The translations under genes were made by a program, and so were the position numbers. The notes under the pieces are model-generated. The model did not search any database and was not told where the DNA came from. It was given only the letters and a program-made list of their open reading frames with translations. Shown here piece by piece: positions 35,082 through 45,829 of a stretch of DNA of 64,000 bases (position 1 is its first letter; each line of letters begins with the position of its first letter). The DNA is from Schistocerca nitens (taxonomy: Eukaryota; Arthropoda; Insecta; Orthoptera; Acrididae), in contig NC_064623.1 in the NCBI RefSeq assembly GCF_023898315.1, positions 18,861,140 to 18,925,139 of the forward strand, in the 5' to 3' direction.

Positions 35082-35935
35082 GAACTTTTGCCATAGCTGT
35101 ATTTTTGTCACAATGCGTTTCGGAGTTGTAGTCATCTTCACACCACGGAGACACAGGGACGTGGCGGTCTGAGGCCGTAGAGCACAGCCAAGTGTGGCTG
35201 CGAAACTTCCTCTGGACAGTGGATGGTAGGGAAAGAGTGACACTTTACGCCCTGTGACCATCCAGTGGAAATGTTTGGCTTGAGCGAATGCCTGGAGAAC
35301 GTTACCTACCATCGTGTTGTAATACTCCTTTCCAAAAACTATTCTTCTTCTTTTAAAAAAAAAAAATGTCGTATGACTCCGGACCAAAGGGTTCATATAT
35401 TAGCATTTACATTATTTGCACAAGTAAACGACGGTGAGGCCTTCAGTTTTATGTAGGGCAGCTAGAAGATGTGTGGCTGTTATCTTTTGTCGTTCGCCAT
35501 CCTGCTATCGTTACGTAAGCATTGTGCTTTGTAGCTCTGTATAAATTGTAATATCTTAAAGTAATTCTCAAACAAATTGTGTTGGAGCACTTTCTTGTCA
35601 TACTAGTCAACACATTTATGTTAACTACCAATGTCTTACCAGTTTCATTTTTCAGCCTTTTATGGGAGACTTGCAATATTTAGACGTGGCACCGACCCGC
35701 CCTTGGCGTGACTTTGTTCCAAAGTTTCAGTGTCTCTCTTCGCTTATTGTACAAACCGAAACCTGCAGTCGCGGAGAAGAAGTTCGCGAATTGTAACTAA
35801 CTAGACAGCATAGAGCGATTACCATGACGTGATGTGCAATTTACATTTCAAAATTCCGCTGGGCCACATCTTTAGTTGCGCTGGTCGAAACACCAATATC
35901 GGACAATTACAGGTATATCGTACAGCTTCGCCGTA
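35082..35935. other. Unassigned; A-rich run at 35355-35366
   Basis: A minus-strand frame at 35043-35396 contains YYNTMVGNVLQAFAQAKHF. I do not recognise it; part of it overlaps the SINE end, so it may be an old repeat. Confidence 0.35.
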
Positions 35936-36168
35936 TACACTACTGGCCATTAAAATTGCTACACAACGAAGATGACGTCCTACAGACGCGAAATTTAACC
36001 GACAGGAAGAAGATGCTGTGATATGCAAATGATTAGCTTTTCAGAGCATTCACACAAGGCTGGCGACGGTGGCGACGCCTACAACGTGCTGACATGAGGA
36101 AAGTTTCCAACCGATTTCTCATACACAAACAGCAGTTGACCGGCGTTGCATTGCGAAACGTTGTTGTG

Positions 36169-37402
36169 ATGCCTCGTATGAGGAGAAATGCGTACCATCA
36201 TGTTTCCGACTTTGATAAAGATCGGATTGTAGCCTATCGCGATTCCGGTTTATCGTATCGCGACATTGCTGCTCGCGTTGGTCGAGATCCAATGACTATT
36301 AGTAGAATATGGAATCGGTGGGTTCAGGAGGGTAATATGGAACGCCGTGTTGGATCCCAACGGCCTCGTATCACTAGCAGTCGAGATGACAGGCATCTTA
36401 CCCGCACGGCTGTAACGGATCGTGCAGCCACGTCTCGATCCCTGAGTCAACAGATTGGGGACGTTTGCAAGGCAACAACCATTGCATGAACAGTTCGACT
36501 ACGATTGCAGCAGCATGGACTATCAGCTCACAGACCATGGCTGCGGTTAGCCTCGACGCTGCATCACAGACAGGAGCGCCTGCGATGGTGTACTCAACGA
36601 CGAACCTGGGTGCACGAATGGCAAAACGTTATACTTTCGGATGAATCCAGGTTCTGTTTACAGCATGATGGCCGCATCCGTGTTTGGCGACATCGCGGTA
36701 AATGCACATTGGAAGCGTGTATTCGTCATCACCATACTGACGTATCACCCGGCGTGATGGTATGGGGTGCCATTGGTTACACCTTTTGTTCTTATTGACG
36801 GCACTTTGAACAGTGGACGTTACATTTCAGATGTGTTGTACGACCCGTGGCTCTACCCTTCATTCGATCGCTGCGAAACCCTACATTTCAGCAGGATAAT
36901 GCACAACCGCATGTTGCAGGTCCTGTACGGGCCTTTCTCGGTACAGAAAACGTTCGACTGCTTCCCTGGCCAGCACATCTCCAGATCTCTCACCAATTCA
37001 AAACATCTGGTCAATGGTGGCCGAGCAACTGGCTCGTCACAATACGCCAGTCAAATGGTTCAAATGGCTCAGAGCACTATGCGTCTTAATCTCTGAGGTC
37101 ATCAGCCGCCTAGAACTTAGAACTAATGAAACCTGACTAACCTAAGGACATCACACACATCCATGCCCAAGGCAGGATTCGAACCTGCGACCGCAGCGGT
37201 CGTTCGGTTCCAGACTGCAGCACCTAGAACCGCACGGATACTCCGGCCGGCAATACGCCAGTCACTAGTCTTGATGAACTGTGGTATCGTGTTGAAGCTG
37301 CATGGGCAGCCGTACATGTACACGCCATCCAAGCTCTGTTTGACTCAATGCCCAGGCGTATCAAGGCCGTTCTTACGGCCAGAGATGGTTGTTCTGGGTA
37401 CT
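36169..37402 (+). pseudogene. Broken transposase of Tc1-like family A
   Basis: The ATG at 36169 starts MPRMRRNAYHHVSDFDKDRI, the usual N-terminal helix-turn-helix of Tc1 transposases. The frame stops at 36487-36489 and resumes with RLRLQQHGLSAHRPWLRL and VILSDESRFCLQHDGR, containing the first catalytic Asp. A further frame has FQQDNAQPHVAG with the second Asp. The region of the catalytic Glu is disrupted, and a SINE splits the C-terminus, which resumes at 37265 (LDELWYRVEAAWAAVHVHA). At least two frameshifts plus the SINE make it non-functional. Confidence 0.85.
37054..37250 (-). repeat. tRNA-derived SINE inside Tc1 family A
   Basis: Leucine-headed SINE on the minus strand (B box at about 37175-37186). 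A 14-bp duplication CAATACGCCAGTCA (37040-37053, 37251-37264) flanks it and is taken from the transposase gene. Confidence 0.95.
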
Positions 37403-37837
37403 GACTTCTCAGGATCTATGCACCCAAATTGCGTGAAAATGTAATCACATGGCAGTTGTAGTATAATATATTTGTCCAATGAATACCCGTTTATCATCTG
37501 CATTTCTTCTTGGTATAGAAATTTTAATGGCCAGTAGTGTACACTGCTGTCCAAATTTGAAGTGAAATTTTGCAAGGTAGTGTTTATTTAGCCACAAAAC
37601 AGTGCAAACAGGTGCTAGTAGCGTAGAAACAATGTAAAGAATAGAGTACGAAGACAGCTGCAACATGCATAACGATAGACAAAAATGTTTTTCGTTTTTT
37701 TCCAACTTAACGGATTTTCACACACATTCCGACTACTGGTAAATGTGTTCAGTATGGGGTGTGACCGCCTCTGGCAGCAAAACAGGCCTCACAATGACGA
37801 GACATGCTGTGAGTGACGTCATCAGTCTCATGTTGAG

Positions 37838-38043
37838 TTCATGCGTGGTAGCCGTGCGGTCTACGGCGCCTTGTGACAGTTCGCGCGCCTTCCCCCTCTC
37901 GGAGGTTCGAGTCCTCCCTCGAGCATGGGTGTGTGTGTTGTCGTTAGCGTGAGTCAGTTTAAGTCCGATTAAGTGGTGTGTAAGCTTAGGGACCGATGAC
38001 CTCAGCAGTCTGGTCCCACAGAACTTACCACAAATTTCCAATG
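37838..38043 (+). repeat. tRNA-derived SINE, alternative body type
   Basis: It has a tRNA-like head (B box GGTTCGAGTCC) and the body AAGCTTAGGGACCGATGACC, which is related to but distinct from the TTAGGTTAGTTAGG body of most SINEs here. A 10-bp duplication TCATGTTGAG (37828-37837, 38044-38053) flanks it. The same type occurs at 45389-45820. Confidence 0.85.
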
Positions 38044-38269
38044 TCATGTTGAGGCAGTAACGCCCACTCTTCCTGCAGAGCTGCTGGCAAGTCTTGGACA
38101 GTGGTTGGTGGGTGCTGACGTGATGCAATCCGGCTCCCTGGTGCGTCCCAGACATGCTCTGTGAGATTCAAATCGAGAGAGCCAGCATGCCACGCCGTGC
38201 GTGCAATATATTCAGTTTCAAAATATACGTTAACCAGCAGTGCTCTATGAGGTCGAGCATTGTGGTCCA

Positions 38270-38464
38270 TCGCCAGCCGCTGTGGCCGAGCGTTTCTAGG
38301 CGCTTCAGTCCGGAACCACACGGCTGCTACGGTCGCAGGTTCGAATCCTGCCTCGGGCATGGATGTGTGTGGTGTCCTTATGTTAGTTAGGTTTATGTAC
38401 TTTTAAGTCTAGGGGACTGATGACCTCAGATGTTAAGTCCCACAGTGCTTAGAGTTATTTGAAC
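38270..38464 (+). repeat. tRNA-derived SINE, complete
   Basis: Leucine-headed SINE with A box GTGGCCGAGCG, B box GGTTCGAATCC and the standard body. A 12-bp duplication CATTGTGGTCCA (38258-38269, 38465-38476) flanks it. Confidence 0.95.
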
Positions 38465-39414
38465 CATTGTGGTCCACCAATACGAAGTCTGGACCCACAG
38501 CACCTCGCAACAACTGCGCGTGGGACCCGAGATCTCCTCACGGTACCTGACAGCAGTTAAGTCTTGCCGATTCACCCGTACAATTTCATGGTGTTCGAGT
38601 GGTCATCATAAACCCTGCCCACACCAATAGTGATCCTATTAGTCGTCTGTCTCTTTCCTTAGTGTTTTGGTCCCGAAATGGAGTGCCACGTTCCCTCCAG
38701 ATGCGAATCCGTCCAGAATCACTCTCCAGACCAGATCGGGACTCATCTGTGAAAATGACACTGGCCCGCTGTTCGACCGGTGGTATGTCGATGACTCCAC
38801 TCTAGACGTTCCCTTCTGCGAAGACGCGTCAGAGGTAGACACACAGCAGATCTCCAACAGTAATGGCCATTCTTCCGAAGCCTTCTGTACACCGTTTGCC
38901 TCGGTACAACACGTCCAGCGGATGCTACGAGGTCAGATGGCAGTTGCCGTGGAGTGCTGAGGCGGTACTGTCGTTCCCCTTGCAGCCAAATAACGGTCGG
39001 CCCTGCTCTGATCTCCGAGATACAGCTTCGGTCTCTATACACTGTCGCCTCATCCGAGAAGCAACAGAACGATTCACACTAAGGCATTGGGCCACAACAG
39101 TTTGCGACTCCTGCTTTTATTCTTCTCATGGCCCTCCACCCCAGAGTGTCTGGTTAGCGTCTTCTCTGTGCCATTCTGCACCGTCTGAGTACACAGTGAC
39201 TGTGCATGTGCGACTACTGGGAAAACACTAGCCCACTTTATAGGAGCCCTGACGTCATCGTCAGCGTGGTTGCCCGTTGACCGGACTGCCATTTTCCGTG
39301 CAGAACACGATCGTACGGACAACTGTTGACAGTCTGTACGATTACATCCTTAATTAGACACAAAACGGGGAAATAGCGGTTTGTTGCTTCAATTTACGAC
39401 CGCAGTGTATTTGG

Positions 39415-39960
39415 TGAGCGGAGGTGGAAGCCAACCCACAGTGTGCAGTGCCAGATGGAAAGAACGGGGGAGGTGGTATGTTACGTCACTGGGACGTTTT
39501 TGGTGGTCAGGTTTCAGCCAAACGTATTGCGCTTAAGAAACCGCTAAGTGCGGCAGGATATGAACACATTTACAGCAGTGCGTGTACCAGAGGCACACTT
39601 CGGAGACCGTCTTTGTATCAGCATTATAGCATTCCATGTTATCAGGCAGCATTTGTGAGACAATGATTTGTGGACAATAACATTCCTGAAATGGACTGGC
39701 CTTCCGGAGCAGAACCCAATGGAACACCTTTCGTCGACTTCATTCCGGCCCCAGCGACCAACGTAACTGCATTCTCCGGTATCGGTTCTGACGAAGAGTG
39801 GGTTGCCATTCCTCCTCAGATATACAGACATCTCATCCCCGAACATCTCGTACCCAGCAGAGTTCAGTGTTCAGGTCGTCATGAAGGCGAAGAGTGGCAC
39901 ACCTCTAATTAATGTCCATTAATTGGCGTCCGCATACTTTCGAGCAGACAGTTTATATGT
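39415..39960 (+). pseudogene. Tc1-like transposase C-terminal remnant
   Basis: Plus-strand frames read EMDWPSGAEPNGTPF (decayed form of the motif before the catalytic Glu) and EEWVAIPPQIYRHLI, then a late frame RVQCSGRHEGEEWH, in the order of a Tc1 C-terminus. The sequence after it, TTAATGTCCATTAATTGGCG, looks like a Tc1 terminal repeat. The 5' part is missing where family C begins. Confidence 0.55.
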
Positions 39961-40082
39961 AAGCAGAGCTTCGTATCTATGAATGTCGTTACTTCTACAC
40001 GGACAGAAAAAATGGCAACACGAAAAATAATTAATATCGAGTAATGAAACTTAGGGAATACGTTTGTCTAGGTGACATACAC

Positions 40083-40640
40083 TGATCTACATCTACATCG
40101 ACATGGTTACTCTGCAATTCACACTTAAGTGCCTGGCAGAGGGTTCATCGAACCATTTTCATACTACTTCTCTATCATTCCACTCTAGAATGGCGCGTGG
40201 GATAAAGGAGCACCTAAATATTTCCGTTTGAGCTCTGATTTCTCTTATTTAAATATGATGATCATTTCTCCTTACGTAGCTGGGTGTCAACAAATTATTT
40301 TCGCATTCGGAAGAGAAAGTTGGTGATTGAAATTTCGTAAACAGATCTCGCCGCGAATAAAGCCGCCATTGTATCAGTGACTACCACCCCAACTCGCCTA
40401 TCATATCAGTGACACTCTCACCCCTATTGCATGACAACACGAAACGGGCTGTCCTTCTTTGCACTTTTTCGATGTCCTCCGTCAACCCTACCTGGTGAGG
40501 ATCCCACACCGCGCAGTAATATTCCAGCAGAGGACTTACACGTTTAATGTAGGCTGTCTCTTTAGTGGGTTTGTCGCATCTTCTAAGTGTTCTGCCAACA
40601 AAGCGCACTCTTCGTTTTGCCTTCCCCACAATATTATCTA
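40083..40640 (-). pseudogene. CR1-like LINE (second subfamily), 5'-truncated
   Basis: A TGTAGA-type tail (minus strand) at 40085-40098 is followed by the 3' UTR motif AGTGCCTGGCAGAGGGTTCA shared with the LINE at 58305. The minus-strand frame encodes RRCDKPTKETAYIKRV, LEYYCAVWDPHQVGL and VQRRTARFVLSCNRGESV. It is cut on its 5' side, where the Tc1 element at 40641 begins. Confidence 0.8.
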
Positions 40641-42062
40641 CACTCCTGGAAATGGAAAAAAGAACACATTGACACCGGTGTGTCAGACCCACCATACTTG
40701 CTCCGGACACTGCGAGAGGGCTGTACAAGCAATGATCACACGCACGGCACAGCGGACACACCAGGAACCGCGGTGTTGGCCGTCGAATGGCGCTAGCTGC
40801 GCAGCATTTGTGCACCGCCGCCGTCAGTGTCAGCCAGTTTGCCGTGGCATACGGAGCTCCATCGCAGTCTTGAACACTGGTAGCATGCCGCGACAGCGTG
40901 GACGAGAACCGTATGTGCAGTTGACGGACTTTGAGCGAGGGCGTATAGTGGGCATGCGGGAGGCCGGGTGGACGTACCGCCGAATTGCTCAACACGTGGG
41001 GCGTGAGGTCTCCACAGTACATCGATGTTGTCGCCAGTGGTCGGCGGAAGGTGCACGTGCCCGTCGACCTGGGATCGGACCGCAGCGACGCACGGATGCA
41101 CGCCAAGACCGTAGGATCCTACGCAGTGCCGTAGGGGACCGCACCGCCACTTCCCAGCAAATTAGGGACACTGTTGCTCCTGGGGTATCGGCGAGGACCA
41201 TTCGCAACCGTCTCCATGAAGCTGGGCTACGGTCCCGCACACCGTTAGGCCGTCTTCCGCTCACGCCCCGACATCGTGCAGCCCGCCTCCAGTGGTGTCG
41301 CGACAGGCGTGAATGGAGGGACGAATGGAGACGTGTCGTCTTCAGCGATGAGAGTCGCTTCTGCCTTGGTGCCAATGATGGTCGTATGCGTGTTTGGCGC
41401 CGTGCAGGTGAGCGCCACAATCAGGAATGCATACGACCGAGGCACACAGGGCCAACACCCGGCATCATGGTGTGGGGAGCGATCTCCTACACTGGCCGTA
41501 CACCACTGGTGATCGTCGAGGGGACACTGAATAGTGCACGGTACATCCAAACCGTCATCGAACCCATCGTTCTACCATTCCTAGACCAGCAAGGGAACTT
41601 GCTGTTCCAACAGGACAATGCACGTCCGCATGTATCCCGTGCCACCCAACGTGCTCTAGAAGGTGTAAGTCAACTACCCTGGCCAGCAAGATCTCCGGAT
41701 CTGTCCCCCATTGAGCATGTTTGGGACTGGATGAAGCGTCGTCTCACGCGGTCTGCACGTCCAGCACGAACGCTGGTCCAACTGAGGCGCCAGGTGGAAA
41801 TGGCATGGCAAGCCGTTCCACAGGACTACATCCAGCATCTCTACGATCGTCTCCATGGGAGAATAGCAGCCTGCATTGCTGCGAAAGGTGGATATACACC
41901 GTACTAGTGCCGACATTGTGCATGCTCTGTTGCCTGTGTCCAAGTGCCTGTGGTTCTGTCAGTGTGATCATGTGATGTATCTGACCCCAGGAATGTGTCA
42001 ATAAAGTTTCCCCTTCCTGGGACAATGAATTCACGGTGTTCTTATTTCAATTTCCAGGAGTG
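40641..42062 (+). mobile_element. Complete Tc1-like element, family B (1422 bp)
   Basis: The left end CACTCCTGGAAATGGAAAA and the reverse complement of the right end differ at 2 of about 29 positions, both ending in AAGAACAC. TA flanks the element at 40639-40640 and 42063-42064. It holds one uninterrupted transposase gene. Complete ends, target duplication and open frame make it the best candidate in the window for a recently active element. Confidence 0.93.
40885..41907 (+). CDS. Tc1-like transposase, intact (340 aa)
   Basis: Cut-and-paste transposase acting in the nucleus on the element's inverted repeats and inserting at TA. I start at the ATG giving MPRQRGREPYVQLTDFERGR, the usual family start; the open frame extends upstream to 40459 through LINE and terminal-repeat sequence, which is not part of the protein. 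Residues about 10-110 are two helix-turn-helix units (RIAQHVGREVSTVHRCCRQW; TSQQIRDTVAPGVSARTIRN). The DDE core follows: VVFSDESRFCLG (first Asp), FQQDNARPH (second Asp) and SPDLSPIEHVWDW (Glu). I count 32 residues between the second Asp and the Glu, against 34 in typical Tc1. Length matches complete Tc1 transposases. The protein ends GGYTPY. Confidence 0.9.
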   Translation: MPRQRGREPYVQLTDFERGRIVGMREAGWTYRRIAQHVGREVSTVHRCCRQWSAEGARARRPGIGPQRRTDARQDRRILRSAVGDRTATSQQIRDTVAPGVSARTIRNRLHEAGLRSRTPLGRLPLTPRHRAARLQWCRDRREWRDEWRRVVFSDESRFCLGANDGRMRVWRRAGERHNQECIRPRHTGPTPGIMVWGAISYTGRTPLVIVEGTLNSARYIQTVIEPIVLPFLDQQGNLLFQQDNARPHVSRATQRALEGVSQLPWPARSPDLSPIEHVWDWMKRRLTRSARPARTLVQLRRQVEMAWQAVPQDYIQHLYDRLHGRIAACIAAKGGYTPY

Positions 42063-42090
42063 TAGAAACGGTTAATTCTGTTTGTGGATG

Positions 42091-42271
42091 GCCGGCCGCT
42101 GTGACCGAGCGGTTCTTGGCGCTTCAGTCCGGAACCGCGCTGCTGCTGCGGTCGCTGGTTCGAATCCTGCCTCGGGCATGGATGGGTGTGATGTCCTTAG
42201 GTTAGTTAGGTTTAAGTAGTTCTAAGTTCTAGGGGACTGATGACCTCAGATGTTAAGTACCATAGTGCTTA
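42091..42271 (+). repeat. tRNA-derived SINE, left part (split by fold-back element)
   Basis: Leucine-headed SINE with A box GTGACCGAGCGG, B box and body, interrupted at GTGCTTA by the element at 42272-43770. It resumes at 43771 with TTAGAGC and ends near 43790. Flanks TGTTTGTGGATG (42079-42090) and TGTTTGCGAATG (43791-43802) are its target duplication with two changes. Confidence 0.9.
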
Positions 42272-43770
42272 CAAGGGGAAGGCCTCAGACACGGCCAACC
42301 GATTCGGCCCAGATTTGGCAGGTCGCTTGTGTACAACCTAAAACAAAGGAATCTAAGATATTTTGAGTCAACACCCCCGCGCTTTTGAGAAAATCACCCC
42401 TGAAGATTATGACGAGCGATCGACTCAAAGTTGGCGGGATCGATAGTAAATTGTAAATAGAGCATTTTTCGTCACCAGGTATAGGGTCCGAAAACGCATA
42501 CTTTTCCAGAAATCGAGGTAAGAAACTTTTACAACTGCCGCGTCTGTACCCACATGGTCAACGCTTTTCGCCGACAGCACCGATAGCGCAACGGCCAAGG
42601 TAACCGGCGGCGAATCTCGGAGAAACGTAGTGGATGTCATTCTTTTGGTTTGTATTTTTTCATATCTCAATTGATAGGGATAGGATGGTTAATAAGGTAA
42701 GTAAATCAACAAGGAATGATAATAAGATAGGCAAATAAATTTCTCAAACCTCTTGGGATAGTAAACAACTAAAGTGTTACTACAGGTCACTTTACAATGG
42801 CTCTTCCAGTCACTGTTACGTATCCTCACTTTTCTTCGAACAACTACATGGATGGTACTTGTCATATAAACATTCGAAACAAATATACTCACGGAACCAA
42901 GCACATCTAATGAATGCTATCTTTCGACAGCTGCACTGTTCCTTCCCTATGATATGACGAAGAGGCAACCGGGACAAGATAACTCTCCCCGCGTGCATTC
43001 TGTCCCGTGCCTCGGTGTAAACAAGTATCGTGCGGTTGGCTGTCTGTGATCCCTCGTGAGGAAGTCGCAGCACTTTTAATCGGAGTTCTTTTTATGAGAA
43101 GGCTTAAAAGTTTAATAGTTTACTAACTCACGGCGTTTGGGATATTAGTTTGCCTACCTTATTATTATCATTCCTTATTGATTTACTTACCTTGTTAACC
43201 CTCCTATCCCTATCAATTGAAATATGGAGAAATGCAAACGAGAAGAATAAAATTCGGTGGGTTTCTTCGAGATTCGAACCCGGGTTTTCCGATTCCCGAC
43301 CAGTTACCTTCGCCGTTGCGTTATTTTTTATTTTTTGTAATCTCACATTGTTAGTTTTCGTTCGTTGCATCTGCTCGGGGCGGATGTCACAAGACATCCT
43401 TTTCAGTTCGTCGTTGATCCATTAACTCAGTTTTTTTATTATAGAGGGCAGCTAACCCTCTGTGCTGTCGGCGACAGGTGTTAACCATGTGGGTACAGAC
43501 GCGGCAGTTGTAAAAGTTTCTTACCTCGATTTCTGGAAAAGTATGCGTTTTCGGACCCCACACCTGGTGACGAAAAATGGTCTATTTACAATTATCTATC
43601 GATCCCGCCAATTTTGAGTCGATCGCTCGTCATAACATTTAGGGGTGATTTTCTCAAATACGTGGAGATGTTGGCCCAAAATATCTTAGATTCCTTCCTT
43701 TTAGGTTGTACATAAGCGACCTGCCAAATCTGAGCCGAATCGGTTGGCCGTCTCTGAGGCCTTCCCCTTG
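42272..43770. mobile_element. Fold-back-like DNA element with very long inverted repeats
   Basis: Both ends start CAAGGGGAAGGCCTCAGA (right end reverse complemented). Similarity runs through about 42272-42745 on the left and 43150-43770 on the right, leaving a ~400-bp centre. The right arm carries about 150 bp not in the left arm. A 3-bp duplication TTA flanks it (42269-42271, 43771-43773) inside a SINE. No transposase frame is visible, so it is non-autonomous; the superfamily is open. A degraded tRNA-like stretch (minus strand, 43262-43335) lies in the right arm. Confidence 0.85.
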
Positions 43771-44400
43771 TTAGAGCTATTTCAACCATTTGTTTGCGAA
43801 TGACGCTCGAGTAGTCGTCCGAAATTGTCTCATATATGCTCGATTGGAGACAGATCTGGTGGTGCAGCAGACCAAGGCAACATATCGAGACACAGTAGAG
43901 CATGTTTGGTTACAACAGCGGTACGTGGACGAGCGTTATTATGTTGGAAAACACTCCCTAGAATGCTGTTCATGAATGGCAGAACAACAGATCGAATCAC
44001 CAGATTGACGTTCAAAATCTCAGTCAGGTTGCGTGGGATAGCGACGAGGTTTCTCCTGCTGTGGTACGAAATCGCATCCGATGGCATAACTCCGGGTGAG
44101 ATCCAGTGTGTCTAGCAGGCAGACACGTCAGTCCCAGACCCTCAACTGGCCCTCGGTTAATCAACACACGGCACCGAAGCACAACCAGCTTTTATCAGTA
44201 ATCACAGCAGACCCCCATCCTGCCCTCCAACGAGCTGTCGTTTCACGCCAATAAAGTCGCAAATGCGTTTGTTTGGCGTCAGTGGAATACTCCCTACAAG
44301 GGTCTGCCTCGGAGCTTTCCTTGAAGTAAACGACTTTTAACAGTTCCTTGGGTCACTGTGGTGCCAACTACAGCTCAAAGTGCTGCTGCAGATGCAGTAC

Positions 44401-45020
44401 TGTAAGTAGGATGTTTAGGTTTTTATGTTGGTAACACCACGTAGCGCTCTGTATGAAAATCTCTGACTGTGCTGTGTCCAGTCTGTGGCTGGTTGGCATT
44501 GTTGAAATATTCGCTATTGTAGTGTTGGGCAGTTGGCTGCTAACAGCGCGTAGCGTTGCGCAGTTGGAGGTGAGCCGCCGGCAGTGGTGGATGTGGGGAG
44601 AGAGATGGCGGAGTTTTGAGAGTGGGTGATCTGGACGTGTTTCCATCAGAGACAGTAAATTTGTAAGACTGGATGTCATGACCTGCTATATATATATTAT
44701 GACTTTTGAACACTATTAAGGTAAATACATTGTTTGTTCTCTATAAAAACCTTTCATTTGCTTAGTATGCCTATTAGTAGTTAGTGCCTTCAGTAGTTTG
44801 AATCTTTTATTCAGCTGGCAGTATTGGAGCACGCTGTATTGCAGTAGTTTGAGTAACGAAAATTTTTGTGAGGTAAGTGATTCATGAAAGGTATAGGTTA
44901 TTGTTAGTCAGGGCCATTCTTTTGTAGTGATTTTTGAAAGTCAGATTGCGTTGCGCTTAAAAAATATTGTGTCTCAGTCTAAGCACAGTTATTTATAATT
45001 TTTTTTAAGGGGACGTTTCA
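44401..45020 (+). repeat. Solo LTR (620 bp) of the Gag-only element family
   Basis: It runs from TGTAAGTAGG to GGGGACGTTTCA with a 4-bp duplication GTAC (44397-44400, 45021-45024). No internal sequence is attached, so it is a solo LTR left by LTR-LTR recombination. It lies inside the old Tc1 element. Confidence 0.92.
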
Positions 45021-45388
45021 GTACGATGCGCCAGAAATGCACGCCGAACTCGATGGTCTTTCCTGTCGGTAGTGCCACGTGACTGTTCAGAGCTTGGTCT
45101 TCTTCCGAATGTACAGGATCATTCTTATTAAACTTTCAAACCGCTGTAGAAATAACACCAATGGTCAGAATGACGTCAAATTTCAACGAAGTATTATCTG
45201 AGAAGGGGGAAAACGTATGGCATAAGAAAAAAATAGTGTGAAAATTTATCAATAGACGGAGCTGTATGTGTCAGAATGGGTAAATCAAAACATCTGTCGC
45301 GACGACCCTCTGAAGTTGGTATATACACTCCGGGTACACGGCTTTTCCTCCTTTCGCGTCTGCGACGCTCGCCATGACTGTCTCAATG

Positions 45389-45820
45389 GCCGCGCGGGAT
45401 TAGCCGAGCGGTCTCAGGCGCTGCAGTCATGGACTATGCGGCTGGTCCCGGCGGAGGTTCGGGTCCTCCCTCGGACATGGGTGTGTGTGTGTTAAGTTTC
45501 CTTTAATTTACGTCCATGGTCACAATCTTTTCTGTTTAACAGATTACCGGTTTCGGTATTTAATGACCATCATCAGATCTGTCTCATTAAAGACCGAAAC
45601 CGGTAATGTGTTAAACAGAAAAGATTGTGACCATAGACGTAAATTAAAGGAAACTTATTACATATACGGGTCACTGTGTTTTTTCGCGACGATGTCGCAG
45701 CTTGTGATGGGTGTGTGTTTTTGTCCCTAGGATAATTTAGGTTAAGTAGTGTGTAAGCTTAGGGACTGATGACCTTGGCAGTTCAGTCCCATAAGATTTC
45801 ACACACATTTGAACATTTGA
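45389..45820 (+). repeat. SINE (alternative body) split by a palindromic insertion
   Basis: The head GCCGCGCGGGATTAGCCGAG starts the SINE, with a B-box-like GGTTCGGGTCC. The body resumes after the insertion at 45489-45706 and ends with CACACATTTGAACATTTGA. A 12-bp duplication ACTGTCTCAATG (45377-45388, 45821-45832) flanks it. Confidence 0.9.
45489..45706. mobile_element. 218-bp insertion with a near-perfect ~68-bp-arm palindrome
   Basis: Arms GTTTCCTTTAATTTACGTC... and their reverse complement (about 45496-45656) fold around a short centre with CATCATCAG. Arm mismatches are few. A perfect 12-bp duplication ATGGGTGTGTGT (45477-45488, 45707-45718) flanks the insert. No coding capacity. Confidence 0.85.
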
Positions 45821-45829
45821 ACTGTCTCA

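Larger units (their letters stand above)
35938..37539 (+). mobile_element. Tc1-like element, family A, with a nested SINE
   Basis: Terminal inverted repeats CACTACTGGCCATTAAAATT face each other, with TA at 35936-35937 and 37540-37541. Removing the SINE at 37054-37250 and one duplication leaves about 1.39 kb. A second copy of the family lies at 50561-51890 in the opposite orientation. The right-hand TA is shared with the next Tc1 element (37542-39407). Confidence 0.9.
37542..39407 (-). mobile_element. Tc1-like element, family C, with two nested SINEs
   Basis: The left end CACTGCTGTCCAAATTTGAAG and the reverse complement of the right end (CACTGCGGTCGTAAATTGAAG) form imperfect inverted repeats, with TA at 37540-37541 and 39408-39409. 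The minus-strand transposase is decayed: QYRLSTPRQLPSDL and YRRLRKNGHYCWRSAV lie upstream (38743-39042). Near the 3' end HNARPHRALLVN keeps the motif around the second catalytic residue with His for Asp, and NLTEHVWDAPGSRI keeps the Glu (38025-38360). SINEs at 37838-38043 and 38270-38464 interrupt it. Confidence 0.8.

Noticed and set aside
40459..40884. N-terminal extension of the family B transposase
   Set aside because: The open frame upstream runs through antisense LINE sequence and the terminal repeat. The ATG at 40885 matches the family start.
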